Assembly: GCA_963789885.1 (NCBI GenBank)
Contig: CAWBNB010000011.1
Coordinates: 1-34,921, forward strand
Length of the DNA: 34,921 nt
Source of the DNA: DATEDA01 sp963789885
Lineage (GTDB): Bacteria > Pseudomonadota > Gammaproteobacteria > Burkholderiales > SG8-39
Direction: 5' to 3'
Positions 17,994-25,762 of the stretch are shown in pieces; the stretch's first letter is position 1; the number at the start of each line of letters is the position of its first letter. Made by a program: the position numbers and the translations under genes. The notes beneath the pieces were generated by a model, which made no database searches, was not told where the DNA came from, and saw only the letters and a program-made list of their open reading frames with translations.

Positions 17994-19021
17994 ATGGAAA
18001 TCGAGCGTTTGATGGACAAGGATGATCTGGTCGTCGTAACCGGGGGCGGGGGCTTCATCGGCGGCCATCTCGTCGCCGACCTGCGTAGCCGGGGCTACAA
18101 GCGGATGCGCTCGGTGGACCTCAAGCCAATCGACGAGTGGTACCAGGTCGTTCCCGGCGTCGAGAACGTGCAGGCCGATTTGCAGGACAAGGACGCCTGC
18201 GACCGCGCCGCGCGCGACGCCCGCTTCATCTTCAACCTCGCGGCCGACATGGGCGGCATGGGCTTCATCGAGACCCACAAGGCGGAGTGCATGCTCTCGG
18301 TGCTCATCAACACCAACATGCTGCGCGCCTCCCGCGACGCACGGCGTCGAGCGCTTTTTCTTCTCCTCCTCGGCGTGCGTGTACGCGGCCGACAAGCAGA
18401 CGAGCGCGAACGTCACGGCGCTGAAGGAGGCGGACGCCTATCCCGCCATGCCCGAGGACGGCTACGGCTGGGAGAAGCTCTTCAGCGAACGCATGTGCCG
18501 GCATTTCCGGGAGGACTTCGGCCTGCAGACGCGCGTTGCGCGCTATCACAACGTCTACGGTCCGCACGGCACCTACGACGGCGGGCGCGAGAAGGCGCCG
18601 GCCGCGATCTGCCGGAAGGTGATCGCGGCGATCAAGCACGACGCGGGCACGCGATCGAGATCTGGGGCGACGGCGAGCAGACCCGCAGCTTCATGTACAT
18701 CGACGACTGCCTCATCGGCACGCAGCGCGATCATGGCGAGCGACGTCGTCGAGCCGCTCAATCTCGGCAGCGACGAGCTCGTGACCATCAATCAGCTGGT
18801 CGACATCGTCGAGCGACATCGCCGGCGTGAAGCTGAAGCGGCGCTACAAGCTCGACGCGCCGAAGGGCGTGCGCGGACGCAACAGCGACAACACGCTCAT
18901 CAAGGAGCGGCTCGGTTGGGCGCCCTCCATCACGCTCATGGACGGCATGGAGAAGACCTACCGCTGGATCCACGACGAATTGCACAAATCCACTGAGCAG
19001 CGGCGGCGGATCTACCGGTAG
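17994..19021 (+). CDS. GDP-mannose 3,5-epimerase-like protein (several frameshifts)
   Basis: Extended short-chain dehydrogenase. The best match from memory is the plant-type GDP-mannose 3,5-epimerase, which makes GDP-L-galactose and GDP-L-gulose. Shared blocks are VTGGGGFIGGHL, FNLAADMGGMGFIETHK, FFFSSSACVYA (with the catalytic Cys position), the Tyr-Lys in YGWEK, RVARYHNVYGPHGTYDGG followed by REKAPAAICRK (with the catalytic Lys), IEIWGDGEQTRSFMYIDDC, LNLGSDELVTINQLVDIVE, and KGVRGRNSDNTLIKERLGW. The frame changes near 18335, 18645, 18730 and 18820. Three changes are one extra base, and that at 18645 is one missing or two extra. Corrected length is about 341 residues. All catalytic positions survive, so it is probably functional in the organism. 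Confidence 0.8.
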
Positions 19022-19102
19022 CTTCGCGCTTGGGCATCGCGCCTGACCCGCCGGCGGGAGGGGCGTTCTTCAGCCGGCGGATGTATTGGCACCGGGAAGC
19101 AA

Positions 19103-20556
19103 ATGAACGATCACATCCTCGACAAGGTTTCCGCGCGTTGGGGAGTGGCACCGGACGACGCGGTCAACTTTGCGACGGTCAAGGAAGTAGACCGTCGTCT
19201 CGTTCGGTTGCTGGGGGGCGATCCCCGACGCGACCCGTCGTCCTGGCTGCTTGCCCTCGATACCTTCCATGACCGCTCTCTACCCATCCGCAGCGGCCTG
19301 AGCCTGTGCTGCGGCCACGGCCACTTCGAGCGCGCCTTTGGCCGCGTGCGCAACGTCCAGCGGATGCTCGCCCTCGACGTCTCCGAGCCCGCACTCGACA
19401 GCGCACGTCGGGCTGCGCGGGCTGAGGGCTTGTCCAACGTGCAGTACCTCCGGCAAGACATCAATGCCCTGCAATTGAACGGGGAGTTCGATTTCGTCTA
19501 CGCGGTGGGGTCCACCACCTCAGCGCACTCGAGCATGTGTTCGGCGAGGTGCACCGGCATATGACCGATAACGGCGTGTTCATGATGTACGAGTACGTCG
19601 GTCCCAGCCGTTGCCAATATTCACCGCGCCTCGTCGAAGCCGTGAACGCCTCGATCCGCCTGCTGCCGGAGCGTCTCCGGGTGCGCGTTTCGGCGCAGCG
19701 GGAGCTCGGCGTCGCGACGCCGCAAGAAGCGATAGCGGAAATGAGAATGCGTCGCCGAGTTTCGCGCCTGGCGTTCGCCCACCCTGTGGCCAGGATTCCG
19801 TTCGTCCGACTCGCGCCGGCCGGCGGGTCTCGCGTGCGCGCCGAGTCTCCCCTGACCATCGAAACACCGGAAGGCGACTGGCAGTACGCCGCCCAGCTTC
19901 CGCTGGGACCCGACGAGCCGGGTCGGCAAGACCCGGACGCCCGGCTGTTGATCCGTGCGAGGGTGAAGTCCGGGTACGTCGGCATCGCGCTCGTTGGGCC
20001 CGACGTAGGGAGGGTGCTCGCGGAAGGGGTGCTCAAACCCTCGGCGCAGCCGGGACTCGTCGATCTGCCGATCGGAAGCTTTCCCGAGGCGTCGTATCTC
20101 ATCATCAGGAACCATCCGAATCGCGGCGCCTCCTCCGAAGTCGAGATTCACGGCATGGTTATCGGCCTTGCTTGCGGCGAAGTTAGAGGTGAGGGTCCGG
20201 ACGCCGAGCGACCAGACTGGGAACCACTGTCCGACGACCCCAACTTCGCGCGGCATTTCTGGAGTTCGTTCACGCCCATGACCGAAGCCGAGTGGCTCGC
20301 GCTGGATCCGAGCGAGGCCGTGCGGTCGGCGGACATCATCTCCGTCCTTCATCAGGTGTTCCCGCGTGTGGAAGTGCGCTACCTCCGATCGTCGATGGTG
20401 CAGTTCGTCCTGCACGATATCGCCGCGAACTTCTACAACGACGCGGGCGAGTCCCTGGACTACCTCCGGATGCTGTTCGCGATCGAGGACACGCTGATCC
20501 AGACTGGGCAGATCCCCGAGTACTACGCGTACATCGCCGCGTTCAACCGCCTTTGA
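19103..20556 (+). CDS. Class I methyltransferase with the accessory domain inserted inside it (one frameshift)
   Basis: The N-terminal half has the SAM loop LSLCCGHGHFERAF (about residue 75), MLALDVSEPALDSARRAARA and FDFVYAVG. Near 19510 one G is missing; restoring it gives GVHHLSALEHVF and joins YEYVGPSRCQYSPR, a family block. After LPERLR the family normally runs straight to DPSEAVRS. Here about 200 residues intervene, including the accessory domain at corrected residues ~251-356 (IETPEGDWQYAAQLPL, SGYVGIALVG, YLIIRNHPNRGASSE). The methyltransferase then resumes: DPSEAVRSADIISVLHQVF, IAANFYNDAGESLDYLRML, IEDTLIQTGQIPEYYAY. Total is about 484 residues. Its TGA overlaps the TTG start of the next gene. 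Confidence 0.78.
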
Positions 20557-21716
20557 GCGGCGAACCAGCCATCGTCGCACAGCGCCGCGACGCCCCCATC
20601 GTCGTTCTTTGCCATGTTGCCCTGGACGAGCGCAACGGCGGAGGCCTGCGGACGCTGCTGCTCTATCTCGCGCAGCTCGAAGGGCGTTCGTTCGTCTCGG
20701 TGCATTTCGGCGACACTCCGGACACCGGACGTCATGGTCTGCGCGCCGTGACGTACCGGCTGCTGGAAAGGAAGTCCTTCCCGACGAGCGTCACGGAGTA
20801 CGCGAGGGCGCTGCGAGGAGTCAAACGCGAATTCGGAGATGACGCGTTCTTCCTGCTGTTCCCGAATACGAAGGACGATCTTCAGCTCTGCCTTACGGCC
20901 ACACTCGTCACGGATCAGACTTGTGTCTGGCTGATGGACGACTTCGTGCGGACGCTGTTTCCGCGTCACCCCTTCCGGCGGCGTCTGTTCGCCGGCCTCT
21001 TCGCCGCCATGTATCGCCGCGCTGGACGCCGGATAGCCATCTCCGAGCCCATGCGGCGTGAGTACGCAAGACGATACGGGCGGGAGGCCGACCTCGTGCT
21101 CGGCAAGCGCTGGCATTCCAGCGACCTTCACGCCGCGCCCTTACGAATGACCCCCGTCACCTTCGCCGCGCCGCTTCGCCTCGTCTGGGTAGGCAAGTAC
21201 CAGCCCTACTACCACGAACCGATCCTCGCATTGAGCGAGCTGCTTCGGACCGATCCGCGGATCCCCGTGCGGCTGGACCTGTACGGCCAGGTTCGGCCGC
21301 CGCCCGACGTTCTTGTGCCCGACCGGGTCGACTATCGCGGCAGCTTCGAGGACAAGGATCTGCTCGACACCTTGCGAAAATACGATTTTGGGCTAATCAC
21401 CTACAGCTTCGACCCGCACACCCGAGAGTTCATGCGCTACAGCTTCCCCGGAAAACTGACCGACTACGTGTCGGCGGGCCTGCCGGTCTTGACCATATCG
21501 CCGCGGGACATTTCGGTCTGCGACGATCTGGTGCGGCGGGACGTTGGACCGTGCGTCTTCTCGCTCGATGTCGACGCGGTGAGCATCGGCATGGCGCAGG
21601 CGTTCGGCGGGGGGCCCGAAGCGCTCGAGAAATGGCGGCAGAACAGCCTCGCATGGGCGCGCGAGGAATTCGTGTTCGAAGACGGCCTTGCCCAGTTCAA
21701 GCAGCTCTTCCAGTGA
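20553..21716 (+). CDS. Glycosyltransferase, GT-B fold (group 1 / GT4-like)
   Basis: 387 residues, cytoplasmic or membrane-associated. I chose the TTG at 20553, which overlaps the preceding TGA; upstream in-frame codons only shadow the methyltransferase. The N-terminal domain opens IVVLCHVALDERNGGGLRTL. The linker has RRIAISEPMRREYARRYG. The C-terminal nucleotide-sugar domain has LRLVWVGKYQPYYHEP, VRLDLYGQVRPP, VDYRGSFEDKDLLDTLRKYD, and MRYSFPGKLTDYVSAGLPVL, which resembles the P-x-K-x-x-EY-x-x-x-G-P motif of GT4 enzymes. Donor and acceptor are unknown. Coupled to both neighbours. Confidence 0.78.
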   Translation: MSGEPAIVAQRRDAPIVVLCHVALDERNGGGLRTLLLYLAQLEGRSFVSVHFGDTPDTGRHGLRAVTYRLLERKSFPTSVTEYARALRGVKREFGDDAFFLLFPNTKDDLQLCLTATLVTDQTCVWLMDDFVRTLFPRHPFRRRLFAGLFAAMYRRAGRRIAISEPMRREYARRYGREADLVLGKRWHSSDLHAAPLRMTPVTFAAPLRLVWVGKYQPYYHEPILALSELLRTDPRIPVRLDLYGQVRPPPDVLVPDRVDYRGSFEDKDLLDTLRKYDFGLITYSFDPHTREFMRYSFPGKLTDYVSAGLPVLTISPRDISVCDDLVRRDVGPCVFSLDVDAVSIGMAQAFGGGPEALEKWRQNSLAWAREEFVFEDGLAQFKQLFQ

Positions 21717-21723
21717 GATACCC

Positions 21724-23295
21724 ATGGTGCTGACCAAACCTTATCTATCGATCGTCGCCACGACGAGAAACGACGATCACGGCGGAAGTCTCAACCGGCG
21801 GACGCAGGCGTTCATCGACGGCGTCACGGGCCAGGCGCATCGCCACCGGCTGGAGACGGAGCTCTTACTCGTCGAGTGGAATCCGCCCGCCGACCGCGCG
21901 CCGCTGCGGGAGGTGTTCCGATGGCCGGAGGACAACCCGTGGTGCGAGGTCCGGATCGTGACGGTGCCGGCCGAGCTGCACGCCCGCTACCGCTTCGCCG
22001 ATCAGCTCCCGATGCTCCAGATGATCGCGAAGAACGTGGGCGTCCGGCGCGCGCGGGGGGAATACGTGCTCGCGACCAATGTCGACATCCTGTTCGCCGA
22101 CGAGATCTTCGCCTTCCTCGCCGCCCGTCGCCTCGAGCCGGACGTGCTGTATCGGTCCGACCGCGTCGACGTCGACCGGCACGTGCCCTTGAACGTCCCC
22201 ATCGAGAAACGGCTCGCGCATTGCCGGAACACGGTCCTGCGGATCGCCCGAAAGGGCGGGATGTGGGTCGTCCCCGAGGGCGCGCCGGCGCGTTCGGTCG
22301 AATTCGCTCAGCCCGTGGCCTACGTTCCGCCCGTGTTCGCGCCGCGTCCACGGAAGCAAGGGCTGCTCGCGGGCAGATGGTCGGAGGTGACCCAGCAGGG
22401 GCGCGTTGCAGGGGGCGGGTTTCTACGCTCGATCGCCTCCGCCGCACGCCGAGCTGGGCGGCGAGTCCTGCAGAGCGTGCGATTCCCCTTTGTACACCTA
22501 CTGGCCTTCCTCCAGAAGGCCGCGGACCGACCGTTCGAGAGGGAGGGCAGCACGAGCAGTGCGGTCGCATCCTGGCTCAACGAGGCACTGATCGTGCTGG
22601 GGTTCCCGCTCGCCGCGGGCGCGCTGTTCGTGAGGGCAGTGGCGTTCGGCCTGCGGCGAGGCCTGCGCCACGCGCGCGCGGCCGTACGCGTGCGTCTTCG
22701 TGCGTCGTTCGTTGGCGACTGTGTGCGCCGGATGCGCGTCTACCGGAGCCTCGTCTACACGGCGCAAGACCGGCTGCACGCCATGGGATACCGGGCAACC
22801 CCGAGCGAGGTGCTCGACGAGCTGCTCGAGTATCGCAGACTCCGAGCCATCCCGCAGCTGCACACCAATGCCTGCGGGGACTTCATGCTCGCGAACCGCG
22901 ACACGTGGATGAAGATGCGCGGCAGCCCCGAACTCGTGATGTACTCCATGCATCTCGACAGCCTCACGATGATGACGGCCTACAAGCTCGGCATCCGCAT
23001 GGAGGAGCTGCCGAACGAGATGGTGCACTATCACATCGAGCACGGGAACGGCTGGACGCCGGATCAGGGGCTGCAGCTCTATCGACGCATGAACGGCCGC
23101 GGCGTGCGCATCCTCACCCACGGGCAGTACCTGCGGTACGCCACGTACGTCCTCCACCTCCCGCACCATTTTCTGTCTAGCGAGGACTGGGGACTGGGAT
23201 CAGCCACGCTGCCGGAGGAGATCGTGACGCATCGGATGGGGCAGCCGGCCGAGCGGGCCGCGCCGTTGAGGTCCGAGCTGGCCATCGCGGCGTAA
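21724..23295 (+). CDS. Glycosyltransferase-like protein, GT-A type, large
   Basis: Starts at ATG 21724, seven bases after the previous stop; the frame is open upstream but only shadows that gene. 523 residues. The N-terminus has a GT2-like pattern: LSIVATTRNDDHGG, ELLLVEWNPPADRAPL, KNVGVRRARGEYVLATNVDI (Asp-containing donor site), LFADEIFAFLAARR. The middle (residues ~220-370) is basic with one hydrophobic stretch around LIVLGFPLAAGALFVRAVAF, perhaps a membrane contact. The C-terminal part has LHTNACGDFMLANRDTWMKM, YSMHLDSLTMMTAYKLG and MVHYHIEHGNGWTPD, a conserved set in this transferase group. Last gene of the plus-strand run. Specific linkage is unknown. Confidence 0.72.
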   Translation: MVLTKPYLSIVATTRNDDHGGSLNRRTQAFIDGVTGQAHRHRLETELLLVEWNPPADRAPLREVFRWPEDNPWCEVRIVTVPAELHARYRFADQLPMLQMIAKNVGVRRARGEYVLATNVDILFADEIFAFLAARRLEPDVLYRSDRVDVDRHVPLNVPIEKRLAHCRNTVLRIARKGGMWVVPEGAPARSVEFAQPVAYVPPVFAPRPRKQGLLAGRWSEVTQQGRVAGGGFLRSIASAARRAGRRVLQSVRFPFVHLLAFLQKAADRPFEREGSTSSAVASWLNEALIVLGFPLAAGALFVRAVAFGLRRGLRHARAAVRVRLRASFVGDCVRRMRVYRSLVYTAQDRLHAMGYRATPSEVLDELLEYRRLRAIPQLHTNACGDFMLANRDTWMKMRGSPELVMYSMHLDSLTMMTAYKLGIRMEELPNEMVHYHIEHGNGWTPDQGLQLYRRMNGRGVRILTHGQYLRYATYVLHLPHHFLSSEDWGLGSATLPEEIVTHRMGQPAERAAPLRSELAIAA

Positions 23296-23325
23296 CGACC
23301 GCTGTACGCGAAAATGTTCCCGCTC

Positions 23326-23350
23326 CCCGGGCGCGCGAGCGGCGCCCGGG
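23326..23350. terminator. Bidirectional hairpin between convergent genes
   Basis: Perfect 9-bp inverted repeat CCCGGGCGC / GCGCCCGGG with a 7-base loop, lying between the plus-strand stop at 23295 and the minus-strand stop at 23358. There is no U-run on either side, so termination efficiency is uncertain, but position and stem strength fit a shared terminator. Confidence 0.6.
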
Positions 23351-23357
23351 CCCGTGT

Positions 23358-24584
23358 TCACCTGCGCTTCCAGCGCATGTCTGTACCCATCCTCTCGGCG
23401 ATCGCCTCCGCCATGAGCCGATAGCCGCGGCTTTCTCCGCTGGGCTCGCGGCGCAGGTGGATGTGGTCCTCGTAGAGCGTGCCCTTCTCGTCCTTGTAGA
23501 TATCGAGTAGCGAGTACACGGTCACTCCCTTCGCGTTCAAAGCGAGCAGCCTTCGAGTCATGTTGTCATAGTCCGGTCCGTAGCTCAGGTCGCCCACGAT
23601 CTTCTGCTCGTCCACGCTCAGCGGCTTCCCGGTCGCAGGCGTCGGCTGAATGAAATGCAGAACCGGGATGTCGAAGGCCTTGCCTATCCCGTTCATGGCA
23701 ATCATGTACTTCTCGTACTGACCCAGCCCGAAGTCGATGCGCCGCGTCGTGTCCCAGTCCTTCGGCAGCGCGAACAGGGACTGAACCGTCGTCTTGCGCT
23801 CAGCAGTTCCGCCGGAGTCCTTCTGGAACCACGCACCGAGGGCCTCAGCCAACAGATAAGCTGCCTGCGACCGGCTCAGAAAGGGATTCCCATCCATCTT
23901 GCCGCCCAGGCGGGAGACAGTCCATTTGGCGACGACCGACCCGAAGCTCTCGGTGGCAAGCGGGTTGACGGAGAGGAAGTTGTCGGGAGGGTACTCAAGG
24001 GCCGCCCCGCCGCGAAGCATCTCGAGCTCGTTGTAGCCGTCGAGCGTAACAACGGCGTCGACAGCCTGCACGTTCAGGAGCATGAGGATCGCCTGCTGGG
24101 GCTGCTTCCAGGCGCCGACACTCCCATTGAGCACCTTGAACGCCGCCGCCTTCGGTGCTACGAACTTCTCGTTCAGAGCTAGCTCCAGAAACTTGGGGGC
24201 CGGAGGCTGGTCGATCTGGCCGAGCTGTGCCGCGACTGAGCCGCCGGTGAGCAGAATCACGTAATGATCTGCCGAACGTTGCGGCGGAAAGTCATCGTTG
24301 AACAGCCCGACGTTGTTGATACTCGCCTTCCCGCATGGCGGATTTCGGTGATGAACGAAGCCCAGGTATGGATGCGGGAAGAGGGCGTCCACGTAACGGC
24401 AGGAGGAAGCGCCCTTCGTGGCGTCGGCGATGTAGGTGTTCTTGAAGCGCAGGAATCGGTCGCGGGCAGAGATGTACTGGCCATCGCGCGCAGTGAGGTA
24501 CGCGATCGCAAGAGCCTCGCCAATAACTGCCGCCAGGCAGAGTCCCAAGACCAGCGCGATCAAAGAAAACAGAAGGTTCTTCAT
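23358..24584 (-). CDS. Membrane-anchored SGNH/GDSL-type hydrolase
   Basis: 408 residues. An N-terminal hydrophobic segment (residues ~4-30, LLFSLIALVLGLCLAAVIGEA) acts as an uncleaved anchor or signal, so the domain should face the periplasm. The nucleophile block is ILLTGGSVAAQLG, a GGS variant of GDS, preceded by NNVGLFNDDFPP. Later blocks are VVTLDGYNELEML (an Asn-containing oxyanion block) and near the C-terminus YEDHIHLR with the Asp-x-x-His pair. Such proteins act as O-acetyl esterases or acetyltransferases on polysaccharides. Its ATG overlaps the TGA of the upstream small ORF as ATGA. Last gene of the minus-strand operon, ending at the hairpin at 23326. Confidence 0.78.
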   Translation of the reverse strand: MKNLLFSLIALVLGLCLAAVIGEALAIAYLTARDGQYISARDRFLRFKNTYIADATKGASSCRYVDALFPHPYLGFVHHRNPPCGKASINNVGLFNDDFPPQRSADHYVILLTGGSVAAQLGQIDQPPAPKFLELALNEKFVAPKAAAFKVLNGSVGAWKQPQQAILMLLNVQAVDAVVTLDGYNELEMLRGGAALEYPPDNFLSVNPLATESFGSVVAKWTVSRLGGKMDGNPFLSRSQAAYLLAEALGAWFQKDSGGTAERKTTVQSLFALPKDWDTTRRIDFGLGQYEKYMIAMNGIGKAFDIPVLHFIQPTPATGKPLSVDEQKIVGDLSYGPDYDNMTRRLLALNAKGVTVYSLLDIYKDEKGTLYEDHIHLRREPSGESRGYRLMAEAIAERMGTDMRWKRR

Positions 24585-24847
24585 GCAATCTCCATCGAGC
24601 TAGATCGACCGCTACCGCCGTTGAGAGAAAAACGCTCGCGCCGACCGAGGCAGTGCAAGATGGCCCATGCCATGGCGTACGCCTCGACGTCGAAGTGCGC
24701 GACGCGGACCGCAGCACAACGCGAGCGTCTGGATGGCGTCCGCCGAGAGCGGCAGATATAAATCCTCGGAATGAGGAAGCATTGCTCGTCGAAACCGCCG
24801 ACCTGCTGGCAGCGCGCGCCGCACCCGACCGGATCGCGCTCGAGCAA
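24581..24847 (-). CDS. Small ORF of unknown function, coupled to the SGNH gene
   Basis: 88 codons from TTG at 24847, just after a GGAGG and 10 bases after the upstream stop, to a TGA that overlaps the SGNH start. No family is recognised. The start (QQVGGFDEQCFL) and end (VRVAHFDVEAYAMAWAILHC) have high G/C third positions, but the middle does not. An alternate frame in the middle reads HSEDLYLPLSADAIQTLAL, so two compensating frameshifts are possible. Position and overlap argue that something is translated here; it may be the C-terminal rest of a larger gene. Confidence 0.35.
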   Translation of the reverse strand: MLERDPVGCGARCQQVGGFDEQCFLIPRIYICRSRRTPSRRSRCAAVRVAHFDVEAYAMAWAILHCLGRRERFSLNGGSGRSSSMEIA

Positions 24848-24856
24848 TCCTCCGAC

Positions 24857-25762
24857 TCACCCGGGCCGGGCAAAGTCGCCCCACGCATAACGAGAGAGAA
24901 CGGTGCGGTCCGCCGGATCGGCGGCCATGTAGGCCTCGGTCTGATTGTCCGCCACGAGGAGATTCTCCTGGGTGGACTGCCAGAACGTGTTCGACAGATG
25001 CCATCGCTCGGGCGGATAACCCTCGCCGTCGCGCCCCACCACGAGCACTTTCAGGCCGAGCCTCAGCACCTGATTCGTCAGGCTGTCGTTGCCGCTCTCG
25101 AACTTGTACGCGGAAAGCTTCCAGCGGAGCGGTCCGATGTGAACCCGACTGAGCGTTCGTCGTGCGAGCGCGAACGCGTTGGTACGCACGTGGTAGTTCG
25201 GAAAGGCAGGGATGTGGCGCGTCGGCCGCCAGATCCCTGCCTGACGGAGCGCCCACAGCCCGGCCCGCCGCGCCAGCGCGCTGGGCCGTCGATCGCGCAG
25301 GGCAAGCCTGATCCTGGTGCGCACCCGGGTCACGGGCGACACGGCGTTCTCCCCCTGCGGCATAGGGTAGCCGCGCGCGATGCTCTGGCAGGAGCCGGTG
25401 GCCCCGACCAAGCCGACGCCTTCTTCGCTTAGCCAACGGGAGAGCTTGCCAAGCCAGCCGTCGTCGAGAATGCGGCTGTAGGAATTCAGGAAGCAGAAAC
25501 GATCGTGCTCGAGCGACGCGACCGACTCGAAATACGCATTCACGTCCAGCCCGCGATCGGGCACGAACAGCCGCTGGTGAGGCGTGCCATCAAGGAGCCG
25601 GTCGTAGTCCTGCGTGCCGCCCTGGACGGCAAAGCCCTTGAACAGAATCACGAGATCATGCGGAGCGCCGGCCGCGTGTTCGCGGTACGAGCTCAGGAAT
25701 CTTTCAAAGGGCGGCAGGCCATTCTGCCTGCGGACGAGATGGACGACCGCGAGGTCCGACAC
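24857..25762 (-). CDS. Glycosyltransferase-like protein (paralogue of 31227-32417)
   Basis: 301 residues, GTG start at 25760-25762 directly after the rmlD-like stop. Blocks: LAVVHLVRRQNGLPPFERFL, HDLVILFKGF, RGLDVNAYFESVASLEHDRF, FLNSYSRILDDGWLGKLSRW, VGLVGATGSCQS, FPNYHVRTNAFALARR, KFESGNDSLTNQVLRLGL and a final YAWGDFARPG. The pattern resembles GT-A transferases and rhamnan-synthesis-type proteins that start from a short parallel beta core. The same block order occurs in the protein at 31227-32417. Activity is inferred from fold-like pattern and context only. Confidence 0.65.
   Translation of the reverse strand: MSDLAVVHLVRRQNGLPPFERFLSSYREHAAGAPHDLVILFKGFAVQGGTQDYDRLLDGTPHQRLFVPDRGLDVNAYFESVASLEHDRFCFLNSYSRILDDGWLGKLSRWLSEEGVGLVGATGSCQSIARGYPMPQGENAVSPVTRVRTRIRLALRDRRPSALARRAGLWALRQAGIWRPTRHIPAFPNYHVRTNAFALARRTLSRVHIGPLRWKLSAYKFESGNDSLTNQVLRLGLKVLVVGRDGEGYPPERWHLSNTFWQSTQENLLVADNQTEAYMAADPADRTVLSRYAWGDFARPG

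Noticed and set aside
19048..19060. GC-rich palindrome between the epimerase and the methyltransferase as a terminator
   Set aside because: A loopless CCGCCGGCGG-type palindrome without a T-run, in what looks like a continuous operon.
24756..24761. TATAAA as a possible -10 element
   Set aside because: It lies within an operon with gene overlaps and has no -35 partner or plus-strand gene downstream.
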